Shown here piece by piece: positions 1 through 6,897 of a stretch of 9,535 nt of DNA. Below the pieces are notes generated by a model. That model was not told the origin of the DNA. It saw only the letters and a program-made list of their open reading frames with translations, and did no database searches. The DNA is taken from positions 1-9,535 of the forward strand of contig CAYUZY010000079.1 of assembly GCA_964448645.1 (NCBI GenBank), written 5' to 3'. The DNA comes from GCA-2719315 sp964448645. GTDB taxonomy: Bacteria > Bacteroidota > Bacteroidia > Flavobacteriales > Flavobacteriaceae. Position 1 is the stretch's first letter. Every line of letters starts with the position of its first letter. The translations under genes and the position numbers were made by a program.

Positions 1-120
1 AATAATAAAATTTTAGGGGTAGATTCTAATATTAAAAGCGGACAATATGGTGAGTTGTTATTAATCGAAAATAATTCATTTTCAAGATTAACTTCTTATG
101 GAAAAAAAATTAAATTATAG
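1..120 (+). CDS. C-terminal end of an unidentified protein (5' truncated by window edge)
   Basis: Frame 1 is open from the first base to a TAG at 118-120, giving 39 residues that begin NNKILGVDSNIK and end SYGKKIKL. No ATG occurs in this stretch, so it is the tail of a gene starting to the left of the window. It has a normal mix of charged and hydrophobic residues (YGELLLIENNSFSRL) and is followed by a 115-nt gap before alkB, which fits a real coding end rather than chance. I do not recognise the family. It is on the same strand as alkB, but with this spacing and no visible terminator I cannot say whether they are co-transcribed. Confidence 0.6.
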   Translation, partial: NNKILGVDSNIKSGQYGELLLIENNSFSRLTSYGKKIKL

Positions 121-235
121 TTTATATAATTTATGTTTATAATCGCTTTATATAAAAATAACTAACTGATTATTAAAAACTTATTTTAATTAATTTCATT
201 ATTTGTATTTTTACAATCTGTGAATTAAGTTTAGT

Positions 236-1276
236 ATGAGAGATTTAAAATACCTTTTTGCTTATACAATACCGTTATCAACATTTGTGTCCTTTTATTT
301 AGGAGGTTATTTTTCCTTTTTTACTTTAGGGTATGCTTTTATTATAATTCCATTATTAGAATTATTATTAAATGAAACTGATAGGAAGTATTCGGATCTT
401 GAAAAAGATAATAGATTAAAAAATTTATTATTTGATATAATGCTTTATTTAAACTTACCTATTGTCTTTATTCTTCTTATATATGGTTTAAATAAATTAA
501 GTATAACTTCTTATGAAACTTATGAAATTATTGGTTTATTATTTTCATTGGGGATTTTACTAGCTACAAATGCTATAAATGTTGGTCATGAGCTGGGTCA
601 TAGAAAAAATATTTTTGACAGGACTTTATCTAAGATTCTGTTTTTGCCGTGTTTATATATGCATTTTTACTTAGAACATAATTTGGGACATCATAAAAAT
701 GTTGGCACAGATGAAGATCCTGCTACAGCAAAATATAACCAATCTTTATTTCATTTTTGGGTTCAATCTGTAGTAAAGCAATATTTTAATGCTTGGTCTA
801 TTCAATTAAAATTATTGAAAATTGAAGAAAGAAATTTTTTTTCAATTAAAAATGACATGTTTTATTATATAATACTTCAATTATTGTATTTGTTAGGTTT
901 ATTTAATTTATTTGGATTATCAGCTGTTTTTTATGGTGTCACTATTGCAGTAATCTCATTTTTGTTTTTAGAAACGATTAATTATATTGAACATTATGGC
1001 TTAAAAAGAAACAAACTTCCTTCTGGCAGATATGAAAGAGTAGAAAAAATCCATTCCTGGAATTCTAACCATATAGTTGGAAGAATAGTCTTATATGAAC
1101 TTACTCGTCATAGTGATCATCATTATAAATCTTCTAAAAAATATCAAATTTTAGAAAATATAAATGAAAGTCCTCAATTGCCTTTTGGCTATCCAACTTC
1201 GATGTTATTGGCAATTTTTCCCCCATTATGGTTCTATATTATGAACAAAAGGGTGCCCAAAGATATGATATCTTAA
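236..1276 (+). CDS. alkB: AlkB-type integral-membrane alkane 1-monooxygenase
   Basis: Membrane non-haem di-iron monooxygenase of the AlkB family (membrane fatty-acid-desaturase superfamily). Members hydroxylate the terminal carbon of medium-chain n-alkanes or similar alkyl chains, using O2 and electrons from rubredoxin. All diagnostic histidine clusters are visible: HELGH at residues 118-122, EHNLGHH at 147-153 followed by the AlkB-typical TDEDPATA, the NYIEHYG box at 249-255, and LTRHSDHH at 289-296 followed by KKYQ. Hydrophobic spans occur near 11-45, 66-84, 96-112, 208-247 and 321-336, with the His clusters facing the cytoplasm in known members. At 346 residues it is shorter than the roughly 400-residue Pseudomonas enzyme, mostly at the termini, and looks intact. 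The ATG has an A/T-rich leader and no Shine-Dalgarno site. No rubredoxin gene is in the window. A small membrane protein follows 23 nt downstream. The family is certain; the true substrate is not. Confidence 0.93.
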   Translation: MRDLKYLFAYTIPLSTFVSFYLGGYFSFFTLGYAFIIIPLLELLLNETDRKYSDLEKDNRLKNLLFDIMLYLNLPIVFILLIYGLNKLSITSYETYEIIGLLFSLGILLATNAINVGHELGHRKNIFDRTLSKILFLPCLYMHFYLEHNLGHHKNVGTDEDPATAKYNQSLFHFWVQSVVKQYFNAWSIQLKLLKIEERNFFSIKNDMFYYIILQLLYLLGLFNLFGLSAVFYGVTIAVISFLFLETINYIEHYGLKRNKLPSGRYERVEKIHSWNSNHIVGRIVLYELTRHSDHHYKSSKKYQILENINESPQLPFGYPTSMLLAIFPPLWFYIMNKRVPKDMIS

Positions 1277-1299
1277 AACTCATAATTGCTAAAAATATA

Positions 1300-1431
1300 A
1301 TGGAGAGGAATCCTGAAGATTTTTTAAAGAGAAAGTTTAAAGAAAAATCTTCAAAATTTTTCATACGTCTTGTAATTATTTTTACTATTACAATAATATT
1401 AGCTCTGGTTTATTACTTTTTAAAAAAATGA
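1300..1431 (+). CDS. Small single-span membrane protein, 43 residues
   Basis: Unrecognised short protein. Its N-terminal half is strongly basic (MERNPEDFLKRKFKEKSSK), followed by a single hydrophobic segment at about residues 21-40 and a KK end, so an N-in, C-out membrane protein is likely. The same frame is open back to an ATG at 1228, but that start would overlap alkB by 49 nt. The ATG at 1300 gives a 23-nt gap after alkB and begins the protein just before the charged stretch, so I prefer it. Its TGA (1429-1431) overlaps the uxuA ATG (1428-1430) as ATGA, which indicates an operon with translational coupling and supports it being a real gene. Possible roles such as a partner of AlkB are speculation. 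Confidence 0.6.
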   Translation: MERNPEDFLKRKFKEKSSKFFIRLVIIFTITIILALVYYFLKK

Positions 1432-2618
1432 AACAGTCTTTTAGATGGTTTGGGCCAAATGATTCAGTAAAACTTAAATATATAAAACAAGCTGGCGCAA
1501 TTAATGTTGTTACAGCATTGCATCATGTTTCAAATGGAGATGTATGGACAGTTGAAGAAATAGAGAAAAGAAAAAAAATAATTGAACAGAAAGGTTTAAA
1601 ATGGTCAGTTGTAGAATCTCTTCCTGTTCATGAAGACATAAAAAAAGATTCGGGATCATGTTTGTCTTATATAAATAATTATATAAAATCATTGAAAAAC
1701 CTTTCTAGTTGTGGTATTAAAACCGTATGTTATAATTTCATGCCCGTTCTTGATTGGACAAGGACATCAATAGAAAAAAAACTTGATGATGGCTCTAAAA
1801 CAATGGAGTTTAACAAAGAAGCAATAAATGCTTTTGATCTTTTTATTGTTAAAAGAAAAAAAGCTAAAGAAGACTTATCGAAAAAAGAAATAGATGATGC
1901 TAAATTATATTATAAAAATCTTGATAGTTCTCAGGTTGAAAATTTAACAAAAAGTATTATTTCTGGTTTACCTGGCTCAGAAGAAAGATATGATTTGTCT
2001 GAATTTTCAAAAAGAATTAGCGAATATGATGTTATTACTTCTGATGTATTGAGGTCAAATCTTATTAAATTTCTGTCTCATATTATTCCTGTATGTGATA
2101 AATATGGAATTAAGCTTTGTATACATCCTGACGATCCTCCTTTTTCAATTTTTGGCCTGCCAAGAATCGTTAGTAAATATGATGATTTAGTTTTTATTTT
2201 AAATTCTTTTCCTTCTATTTATAATGGTTTGACTTATTGTACTGGATCTTTAGGAGCAAGAACAGATAATGATTTAATCAATATTTTTAATGATTTTTCG
2301 GAAAGAGTTAATTTTATTCATCTTAGAAATATTAAAAAAGATAGAATAGTCTTTTTCATAGTAGCGATGCCCCTCTTTTTTGAATCAAGTTTTTTAGAAG
2401 GTGATATTGATATGATTTCAATAATAAAGATTATACTTAATGAAGAAAATAAAAGATTAAATAATGGAATTAAAGATTATGAGATTGATATGAGGCCAGA
2501 TCACGGTCTTCAAATTTTAGATGATATATATAAAAAAAATAATCCTGGTTATTCAGCTATTGGAAGGCTAAAATCACTTGCAGAAATAAGAGGTTTGTCC
2601 ATAGCCTTATCATCTTAA
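1428..2618 (+). CDS. uxuA: D-mannonate dehydratase UxuA
   Basis: Cytoplasmic lyase converting D-mannonate to 2-keto-3-deoxygluconate in glucuronate (hexuronate) catabolism. At 396 residues it matches the E. coli enzyme (394) almost end to end: RWFGPND at 6-12, VVTALHH at 27-33, WSVVESLPVHEDIK at 59-72, TVCYNFMPVLDWTR at 99-112, HPDDPP at 233-238, GLPRIV at 243-248, CTGSLG at 271-276, HLRN at 298-301, RPDHG at 356-360 and NPGYSAIGRLK at 372-382. The presumed metal ligands (H233, C271, H298, D358) are all present. The odd part is residues 307-322, where a very hydrophobic stretch (IVFFIVAMPL) lengthens the loop after HLRN by about six residues, and the usual His in the AAHL/SSHL position is F322. 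The gene overlaps the preceding small gene as ATGA, so it is probably in the alkB transcript. No uxuB or uronate isomerase lies in the window. Confidence 0.94.
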   Translation: MKQSFRWFGPNDSVKLKYIKQAGAINVVTALHHVSNGDVWTVEEIEKRKKIIEQKGLKWSVVESLPVHEDIKKDSGSCLSYINNYIKSLKNLSSCGIKTVCYNFMPVLDWTRTSIEKKLDDGSKTMEFNKEAINAFDLFIVKRKKAKEDLSKKEIDDAKLYYKNLDSSQVENLTKSIISGLPGSEERYDLSEFSKRISEYDVITSDVLRSNLIKFLSHIIPVCDKYGIKLCIHPDDPPFSIFGLPRIVSKYDDLVFILNSFPSIYNGLTYCTGSLGARTDNDLINIFNDFSERVNFIHLRNIKKDRIVFFIVAMPLFFESSFLEGDIDMISIIKIILNEENKRLNNGIKDYEIDMRPDHGLQILDDIYKKNNPGYSAIGRLKSLAEIRGLSIALSS

Positions 2619-2642
2619 AAGTATTAGTATAAAAACCTTTGT

Positions 2643-2759
2643 TTAAGCAACTAATTTGCTTTTGGACTTCCAAATGACTCTCATGGAATTTTTAAAAGGT
2701 CTTTTTCTTCTTAATTCTGCGTAATGTTCTCTTAAATTTAATTGTTGATCTGCTTTCAT
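2643..2759 (-). CDS. Small basic protein, 38 residues
   Basis: Minus-strand reading frame, ATG at 2757-2759 and TAA at 2643-2645, starting MKADQQLNLREHYAELRRKR and ending WKSKSKLVA. I do not recognise it. About a third of the residues are Lys or Arg, no transmembrane segment is visible, and the N-terminal half (QQLNLREHYAELRRK) could form an amphipathic helix. The stretch is visibly less AT-rich than the DNA around it and uses ordinary codons for this genome. The ATG is preceded by a run of A, as usual in this group, and a -7 element matching the Bacteroidota consensus lies about 55 nt upstream. The gene converges on uxuA with only 24 nt between the stops. A nucleic-acid-binding or ribosome-associated role would suit the charge, but that is a guess. 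Confidence 0.5.
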   Translation of the reverse strand: MKADQQLNLREHYAELRRKRPFKNSMRVIWKSKSKLVA

Positions 2760-2813
2760 TTTTAGTTTTTTTAGAAGAATTTTAATAAAACAACCTATTT
2801 GTTATATTTAATG

Positions 2814-2821
2814 CAAAAATA
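2814..2821 (-). promoter_or_regulatory. Putative -7 element for the 38-residue gene
   Basis: On the minus strand the bases read TATTTTTG followed by CA, an exact match to the Bacteroidota sigma-factor -7 consensus TAnnTTTG. It would start a transcript about 48 nt upstream of the ATG at 2759. I could not find a convincing -33 TTG at the usual distance, so the site rests on the -7 match alone in AT-rich DNA. Confidence 0.35.
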
Positions 2822-2991
2822 ATAATAAATTAAATGATTTCGTTGATAATAAAACTGTTATTTTTCCGATTTATTAAATTATCAATAATTTATATTAAGT
2901 TTTATAACTACCTTAATAAATGAACTTATTGTATGAGGTTTGTTTAAAAAAAATTAAGATTTTTTGTCAATAATTTTTTAGGGTTATCATT
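2822..2991. other. Non-coding AT-rich spacer, no feature recognised
   Basis: The stretch between the -7 site of the 38-residue gene and the stop of the next minus-strand gene is extremely AT-rich on both strands. I see no plausible reading frame, no GC-rich terminator hairpin and no repeat. Together with the 38-residue gene it fills the gap of over 370 bases between uxuA and the two-span membrane protein. Confidence 0.5.
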
Positions 2992-3177
2992 TTAAGGTAA
3001 GTTAAAGATAAAGCCAATAATACCAATGATAATTAATATGCGAATAAACCATCCATAAACACGTTGATCGTTTTTATTGTATTTGTCTTTTTCTTTTATA
3101 TAATAGAACAAAAAAATGAAAGCAATAAACCAAAACCAAACAATGAATAAAATAGAAATATAATAGTCTTCTATCAT
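2992..3177 (-). CDS. Small two-span membrane protein, 61 residues
   Basis: Unrecognised protein with a helical-hairpin layout: a hydrophobic aromatic segment at about residues 5-26 (ISILFIVWFWFIAFIFLF), a highly charged loop (KEKDKYNKNDQR, about 30-41), and a second hydrophobic segment at about 46-59 (ILIIIGIIGFIF). The frame extends 9 nt upstream to a TTG, but the ATG at 3175-3177 starts directly before the first span and is the likelier start. It lies 137 nt downstream of the DASS transporter on the same strand, so it could be read from the same transcript, although that gap is wide enough for its own promoter. Small hydrophobic frames can arise by chance in AT-rich DNA; the clean span-loop-span pattern argues for a real gene. 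Confidence 0.5.
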   Translation of the reverse strand: MIEDYYISILFIVWFWFIAFIFLFYYIKEKDKYNKNDQRVYGWFIRILIIIGIIGFIFNLP

Positions 3178-3314
3178 AGAATTCAATTTAATTAAAATTC
3201 TTTTAAAATTATATACAACTTGTGCAAAATGTATTAGATAAAAGCAGGAGTTATTAAAATATTAGTTCAAACAATTTAAAAATGATAGTTATTAAAGGTT
3301 TGGTTTATAATATG

Positions 3315-4778
3315 CTAAAAAGGATTTTTAAATACGTCAAAGTTCCAAAGCATAGGAAGGACAAAATATACCATTAACAATATAACAATTATTGAGATAA
3401 AATTCATTAGCACACCTACTCTTACCATATCAGACATTTTTAAATAATTGGATCCAAAAACAACGGCATTAGGAGGAGTAGCAACAGGGAGCATAAAAGC
3501 ACATGAAGCAGCAATTGTTGCACCTACCATAAGTATATATGGATGTACTCCTAGTATAACTGCTGTTGGTGCTAATATTGGTAATAACATAGCTGTTGTA
3601 GCTAAGTTAGAGGTAATCTCTGTCAAGAAATTTACAGCAGTTATTACGACCAGTAGAATAAGAAAAACTGAAAACCCTTCTAATTGAACCATGTTTTGAG
3701 CAATCCAATTAGCTAAACCACTAGATTGAAAACCTTGAGCAATAGCTAAACCTCCACCAAAAAGTAATAAAATTCCCCATGGTAACTTAACAGCATCTTG
3801 CCAATTCATAATTTTTTCTTTATTGCCCGATCTGTTCTTTGCTTGGAATATAAATAATGATATCCCAGCAATAAGAGCTATAATAGAATCATCTAGGTTA
3901 GGTAAAAATCTATTAAGTAAAAATGTTCTTGTGATCCAAGCTAAACCTGTAAGAATAAAAACAGCTAAAACTATTTTTTCCTCATAACTTATTGACCCTA
4001 AGCCTTTTAGTTGTCTATTGATTTCTTTTTTTCCTTCAATAAATTCATCTTGTTTAAATTTGAATGCTAAATTTGTTAAATAAATCCAAGCTATAAAAAG
4101 AAGTATTATTGATAAAGGAAGTCCAAACATGAACCATTTTAAAAAACTAATCTCAATATTGTATAATTCTTGAATAATTCCTGCAAAAATAATATTTGGA
4201 GGAGTTCCAATTAGAGTGGCTACTCCACCTATAGATGCACTAAATGCAATGGACAGCATTAAAGCTTTGCCGAAAATTAAGTTTTCATTTTCAGGAGTAT
4301 TTTTTAGATCTTTCATTTGTTTTATAATGGCAATTCCAATAGGTAGCATCATAACAGCTGTTGCTGTGTTTGAAATCCACATGGATAGAAAAGCTGTAGC
4401 TATCATAAAGCCTAAAATTACTTTTTGAACATTAGCGCCAATTAGGCTAATAATATTTAATGCAATACGTTTGTTTAAATTCCACTTTTCAATTGCAAGA
4501 GCTAAAATAAATCCCCCTAAATAAAGAAATATAAATCGGTGACCAAAAGAGGATGTGGTTTCTGATAAAGATAAACCACCTGATAGCGGAAAAAGAATTA
4601 TGGGCATCAATGAAGTGGCCGCAATAGGAATTGCCTCTGTAATCCACCATACAGCAACCCACAATGTAGATGCTAAAATAGCATTTCCTTGATCAGTAAG
4701 TCCTTCAGAATTTAGAGTATAACGAGTTAAGACAAATAGTATTGGCCCTAAAAAAAACCCTATTTTTTTTAAATTCAT
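3315..4778 (-). CDS. DASS/SLC13-family sodium-coupled anion (dicarboxylate-type) symporter
   Basis: Inner-membrane carrier of the divalent anion:Na+ symporter family, which imports C4-dicarboxylates, citrate or inorganic anions with sodium. Its 487 residues are hydrophobic throughout with about eleven or more spans. Both halves of the inverted-repeat fold show their signatures: WISNTATAVMMLPIG at 134-148 (the SNT motif, S136-N137-T138) with GTPPN at 191-195, and TEITSNLATTAMLLPI at 386-401 with ATPPNAVVFGSN at 433-444. These loops bind sodium and substrate in characterised members. The form TSNLAT in the second half resembles the NaDC dicarboxylate branch, so succinate, malate or fumarate is a reasonable guess, but substrate cannot be fixed from sequence. 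The ATG at 4776-4778 is divergent from the deacetylase gene across a 130-nt AT-rich spacer. I see no clear terminator behind it. Confidence 0.9.
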   Translation of the reverse strand: MNLKKIGFFLGPILFVLTRYTLNSEGLTDQGNAILASTLWVAVWWITEAIPIAATSLMPIILFPLSGGLSLSETTSSFGHRFIFLYLGGFILALAIEKWNLNKRIALNIISLIGANVQKVILGFMIATAFLSMWISNTATAVMMLPIGIAIIKQMKDLKNTPENENLIFGKALMLSIAFSASIGGVATLIGTPPNIIFAGIIQELYNIEISFLKWFMFGLPLSIILLFIAWIYLTNLAFKFKQDEFIEGKKEINRQLKGLGSISYEEKIVLAVFILTGLAWITRTFLLNRFLPNLDDSIIALIAGISLFIFQAKNRSGNKEKIMNWQDAVKLPWGILLLFGGGLAIAQGFQSSGLANWIAQNMVQLEGFSVFLILLVVITAVNFLTEITSNLATTAMLLPILAPTAVILGVHPYILMVGATIAASCAFMLPVATPPNAVVFGSNYLKMSDMVRVGVLMNFISIIVILLMVYFVLPMLWNFDVFKNPF

Positions 4779-4882
4779 TATTTAAATATGAATTTTTTTA
4801 TTTGATTCTTAAAAAATATAAATAATATTAGTTAAATTTTAAAGAAAATTATATGCTTAGTTTAATAATTTTTATAAATTTT

Positions 4883-4890
4883 GAACTTTG
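4883..4890 (+). promoter_or_regulatory. Weak -7-like element upstream of the deacetylase gene
   Basis: GAACTTTG followed by CA differs from the Bacteroidota -7 consensus TAnnTTTG at the first base only, and lies 18 nt before the ATG at 4909, implying a very short leader. I see no good -33 TTG, so this is a tentative call. Confidence 0.25.
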
Positions 4891-4908
4891 CATTTAAAAT
4901 AAAATCTT

Positions 4909-5802
4909 ATGAAAAATATAATTATCTTTTTTTTGGTTTTTTCTTTAATTCAAAGTATTCAAAGTCAAGAAAAAAAGTTGAATATTATTGCTATTGGAGC
5001 ACATCCTGATGATATAGATAGTAAATTCGGAGGAACTGCTGCTTTGTTTGCTAAAATGGGTCATAATGTAAAATTTTTATCTCTCACTAGTGGTGATGCA
5101 GGTCATCAGTCTGAAGGAGGAGGAGCTTTAGGGAATAGAAGAAGAAAAGAGGCTAAAAATGCTGGAAAAGCTTTAGGAATTGAAGAGTACCAAACCTTAG
5201 ACAATCATGATGGTGAGTTATTACCATCTTTACAAGTTAGACATCAAGTAATTAGAGCAATTAGAAAATGGAATGCAGATATAGTTTTAGGCCTAAGGCC
5301 AAATGACTATCACCCAGATCATAGAAATGCAGGGAAGGTTGTTATTGATGCGTCATATATGGTTATTGTACCAAATGTTTGTCCAGACACTCCTCCTTTA
5401 TCAAAAAATCCACTTTTTCTTTACATGCAAGATCGATTTAAAAAACCTTATCCACATCAACCTGATATTGTAGTTGCTATTGATAAAACTATTGAATTAA
5501 AAACTGATGGTCTTCATGCACATACTTCACAGGTTTATGAATGGCTCCCTTGGACTAACGGTGGAGATGATAGTGTAGCAAAAATACCAACTTCAAATAA
5601 TGAGCGACGCGAATGGCTTTCTAAAAGAGTGAAAAATAGATCTAGTGATATAGATTCTAAAAAAAGGGCCTCTCTAGTTAAATGGTATGGAAAAGATTTT
5701 GCTTATAAAGTTAAGTATATTGAATCATTTGAAGTAGCTGAATATGGAATGCAACCAACTGAAAAAGATTTAAGGAATTTTTTCCCAATGCTAAAAAAGT
5801 AA
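4909..5802 (+). CDS. Exported PIG-L/LmbE-family zinc-dependent deacetylase
   Basis: Member of the PIG-L (LmbE-like) family, whose zinc enzymes remove N-acetyl groups from GlcNAc-containing glycolipids, thiol cofactors or glycans. The AHPDD motif at residues 31-35 and YHPDH at 134-138 supply the expected zinc ligands (H32, D35 and H138, by analogy with MshB) and catalytic base (D34). GGT at 41-43 and the SLTSGDAGH segment at 58-66 are also typical. Residues 1-19 form a Sec signal peptide (MKN, hydrophobic core, SIQS before QE) with no lipobox, so the mature enzyme should be periplasmic or secreted, unlike the cytoplasmic MshB and BshB enzymes. At 297 residues it is in the range of the exported Bacteroidota forms and looks complete. 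It stands alone, divergent from the transporter and 147 nt before the PorP/SprF-like gene. The substrate is unknown; a surface or scavenged amino-sugar glycan is plausible. Confidence 0.88.
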   Translation: MKNIIIFFLVFSLIQSIQSQEKKLNIIAIGAHPDDIDSKFGGTAALFAKMGHNVKFLSLTSGDAGHQSEGGGALGNRRRKEAKNAGKALGIEEYQTLDNHDGELLPSLQVRHQVIRAIRKWNADIVLGLRPNDYHPDHRNAGKVVIDASYMVIVPNVCPDTPPLSKNPLFLYMQDRFKKPYPHQPDIVVAIDKTIELKTDGLHAHTSQVYEWLPWTNGGDDSVAKIPTSNNERREWLSKRVKNRSSDIDSKKRASLVKWYGKDFAYKVKYIESFEVAEYGMQPTEKDLRNFFPMLKK

Positions 5803-5889
5803 GTTAATTATCATAATTAGTTTCAGGAATGTATAGATGTGTAAAATTTTAGATAGATTATATACAAATAAATCTTTTGTATTTCAAAG

Positions 5890-5913
5890 GTTGAAATTAC
5901 TATAAAGTTCAAC
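5890..5913. repeat. Inverted repeat GTTGAA-N12-TTCAAC upstream of the PorP/SprF-like gene
   Basis: Two perfect 6-bp arms (5890-5895 and 5908-5913) separated by 12 nt end 12 nt before the -7 element at 5926, overlapping where the -33 region would lie. The geometry suits a dimeric-regulator operator, but a 6-bp palindrome in AT-rich DNA can occur by chance. Confidence 0.25.
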
Positions 5914-5925
5914 AACTATTATTTT

Positions 5926-5933
5926 TATATTTG
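5926..5933 (+). promoter_or_regulatory. Putative -7 element of the PorP/SprF-adhesin operon
   Basis: TATATTTG is an exact match to the Bacteroidota -7 consensus TAnnTTTG. It ends 16 nt before the ATG at 5950, implying a leader of roughly 10 nt. The spacing to a clear -33 TTG is not met: the nearest TTG (5891-5893) is too far away, and only GTTC is found at 5907-5910. Confidence 0.4.
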
Positions 5934-5949
5934 ATTTTAGCTTTTATAA

Positions 5950-6897
5950 ATGATAAAAAAAAAGTTTTATTTTAGATTTTCTTTAATTATTATAGTAAAT
6001 CTTTCGTTTTCAAATTTATTTTCACAAGAATCAAGTCTTTTATTTAACTCAACTACTTTTAGTATATATAACCCTGCTTATACTGGTGTTGACGGCTCTG
6101 TTGTATCATTTAACACTAGAAGTCAATGGAAGAATATAGAAGGAGCTCCAAGGACAAACTCTCTTATCTATCACATGCCACAGAAAAAAAATGTTCATTT
6201 AGGATTTATGGCTCAAAACGATGTAGTTTTTGTAGAGAAGAAAACTTTTTTTACTGTTGATTATAATTATCAGCTGCAATTGGCAGAGAATCGCTTTTTA
6301 TATTTAGGTCTTAAAGCAGGAGGGTTTTACAACAACATTGATGTTAATAAGATAGAACGTTTACGTATATATAATGATTATAACCCTGCACTATCCCTTG
6401 TAAAAAGTTATTTCACTCCCATAATAGGAGTTGGAATGCATTATAAAACCCCTAATTATTTTTTAGGAATAGGTATTCCGAGTTTGTTTAACAATAAGAG
6501 GTTTGAAGACAATAAAAATTGGGAAACTACGGCTAGTGATTATTCTTATCTTCATTTTTCAGCAGGGGGAAGCATCAAGTTAAATGATTTTAGTTTGAAC
6601 CCTGTAATTGTTTATAGATCAATTCCTAATAGCCCAAATCTTTTTAGTGGTACTGTGGGTTTATCATTTAAGGAAAAAATTTCAATTGGAGCAGGTTATT
6701 CAAGCAATAATAATATGGCCCTTTTTATAATGTCTAAAACTAAATGGGGATTTGAGTGGGGGTATGGATATGAATTTACAAGTAGTATGCTTAGTGATGT
6801 AAGCAAAGATCCAGCCCATGAGATTATGATAAAAATAAATTTGGGTAATAAAGCTAAGCCAGAGGATGATAACTCAGAAAAGGAAGAAGATGAGTAA
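5950..6897 (+). CDS. PorP/SprF-family type IX secretion system outer-membrane protein
   Basis: Outer-membrane beta-barrel-like protein of the PorP/SprF family. In Bacteroidota these support the T9SS and gliding motility, and paralogs next to large adhesins act as partners needed for export of that adhesin. The family pattern is clear: a signal peptide ending LFSQ at 23-26, the near-invariant NPAYTG at 41-46, RSQWKNIEGAPRT at 57-69, alternating aromatic/glycine beta-strand segments through the middle, and a closing strand with HEIMIKINLG at 290-299. At 315 residues it is of normal family length plus an unusual acidic tail (EDDNSEKEEDE). The last codons of that tail overlap the start of the repeat protein by 8 nt, so the two are certainly one operon. 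The -7 motif at 5926 probably drives both. The T9SS family call is firm; specificity for the downstream protein is inferred from position. Confidence 0.9.
   Translation: MIKKKFYFRFSLIIIVNLSFSNLFSQESSLLFNSTTFSIYNPAYTGVDGSVVSFNTRSQWKNIEGAPRTNSLIYHMPQKKNVHLGFMAQNDVVFVEKKTFFTVDYNYQLQLAENRFLYLGLKAGGFYNNIDVNKIERLRIYNDYNPALSLVKSYFTPIIGVGMHYKTPNYFLGIGIPSLFNNKRFEDNKNWETTASDYSYLHFSAGGSIKLNDFSLNPVIVYRSIPNSPNLFSGTVGLSFKEKISIGAGYSSNNNMALFIMSKTKWGFEWGYGYEFTSSMLSDVSKDPAHEIMIKINLGNKAKPEDDNSEKEEDE
6880..6884 (+). promoter_or_regulatory. Shine-Dalgarno-like site inside the PorP/SprF gene, fixing the adhesin start
   Basis: AAGGA lies 5 nt before the ATG at 6890 and is formed by the Glu/Lys codons of the upstream protein's acidic tail. 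Recognisable Shine-Dalgarno sites are otherwise absent from the gene starts here, so the match may be incidental to the codons, but it supports the chosen start and translational coupling. Confidence 0.35.

Noticed and set aside
121..156. Inverted arms TTTATATA / TATATAAA before alkB
   Set aside because: Pure A/T 8-mers are common in this DNA; no terminator T-run or operator context.
1228..1299. Upstream start for the small membrane protein at 1228
   Set aside because: It would overlap alkB by 49 nt and add a charged stretch with no family support; the ATG at 1300 gives normal operon spacing.
1510..1692. 60-residue minus-strand frame inside uxuA
   Set aside because: Antisense to a highly conserved enzyme; low-complexity Phe/Leu-rich translation.
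2645..2661. Small hairpin AAGCAA-CTAAT-TTGCTT between uxuA and the 38-residue gene, considered as a terminator
   Set aside because: The stem is only 6 bp with two G/C pairs, is not followed by a proper T-run on either strand, and overlaps the end of the 38-residue gene.
3178..3186. TTG start for the two-span protein
   Set aside because: A normal ATG lies 9 nt downstream, directly before the first membrane span, and no ribosome-binding signal favours the TTG.
3448..3687. Plus-strand frames antisense to the DASS transporter (also 4216-4428)
   Set aside because: They lie entirely inside a clear transporter gene on the other strand, and their composition reflects its codons.
5805..5819. Palindrome TAATTATCATAATTA after the deacetylase gene
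   Set aside because: Apart from its central base it is all A/T, with almost no loop; expected by chance at this base composition and not a credible terminator.
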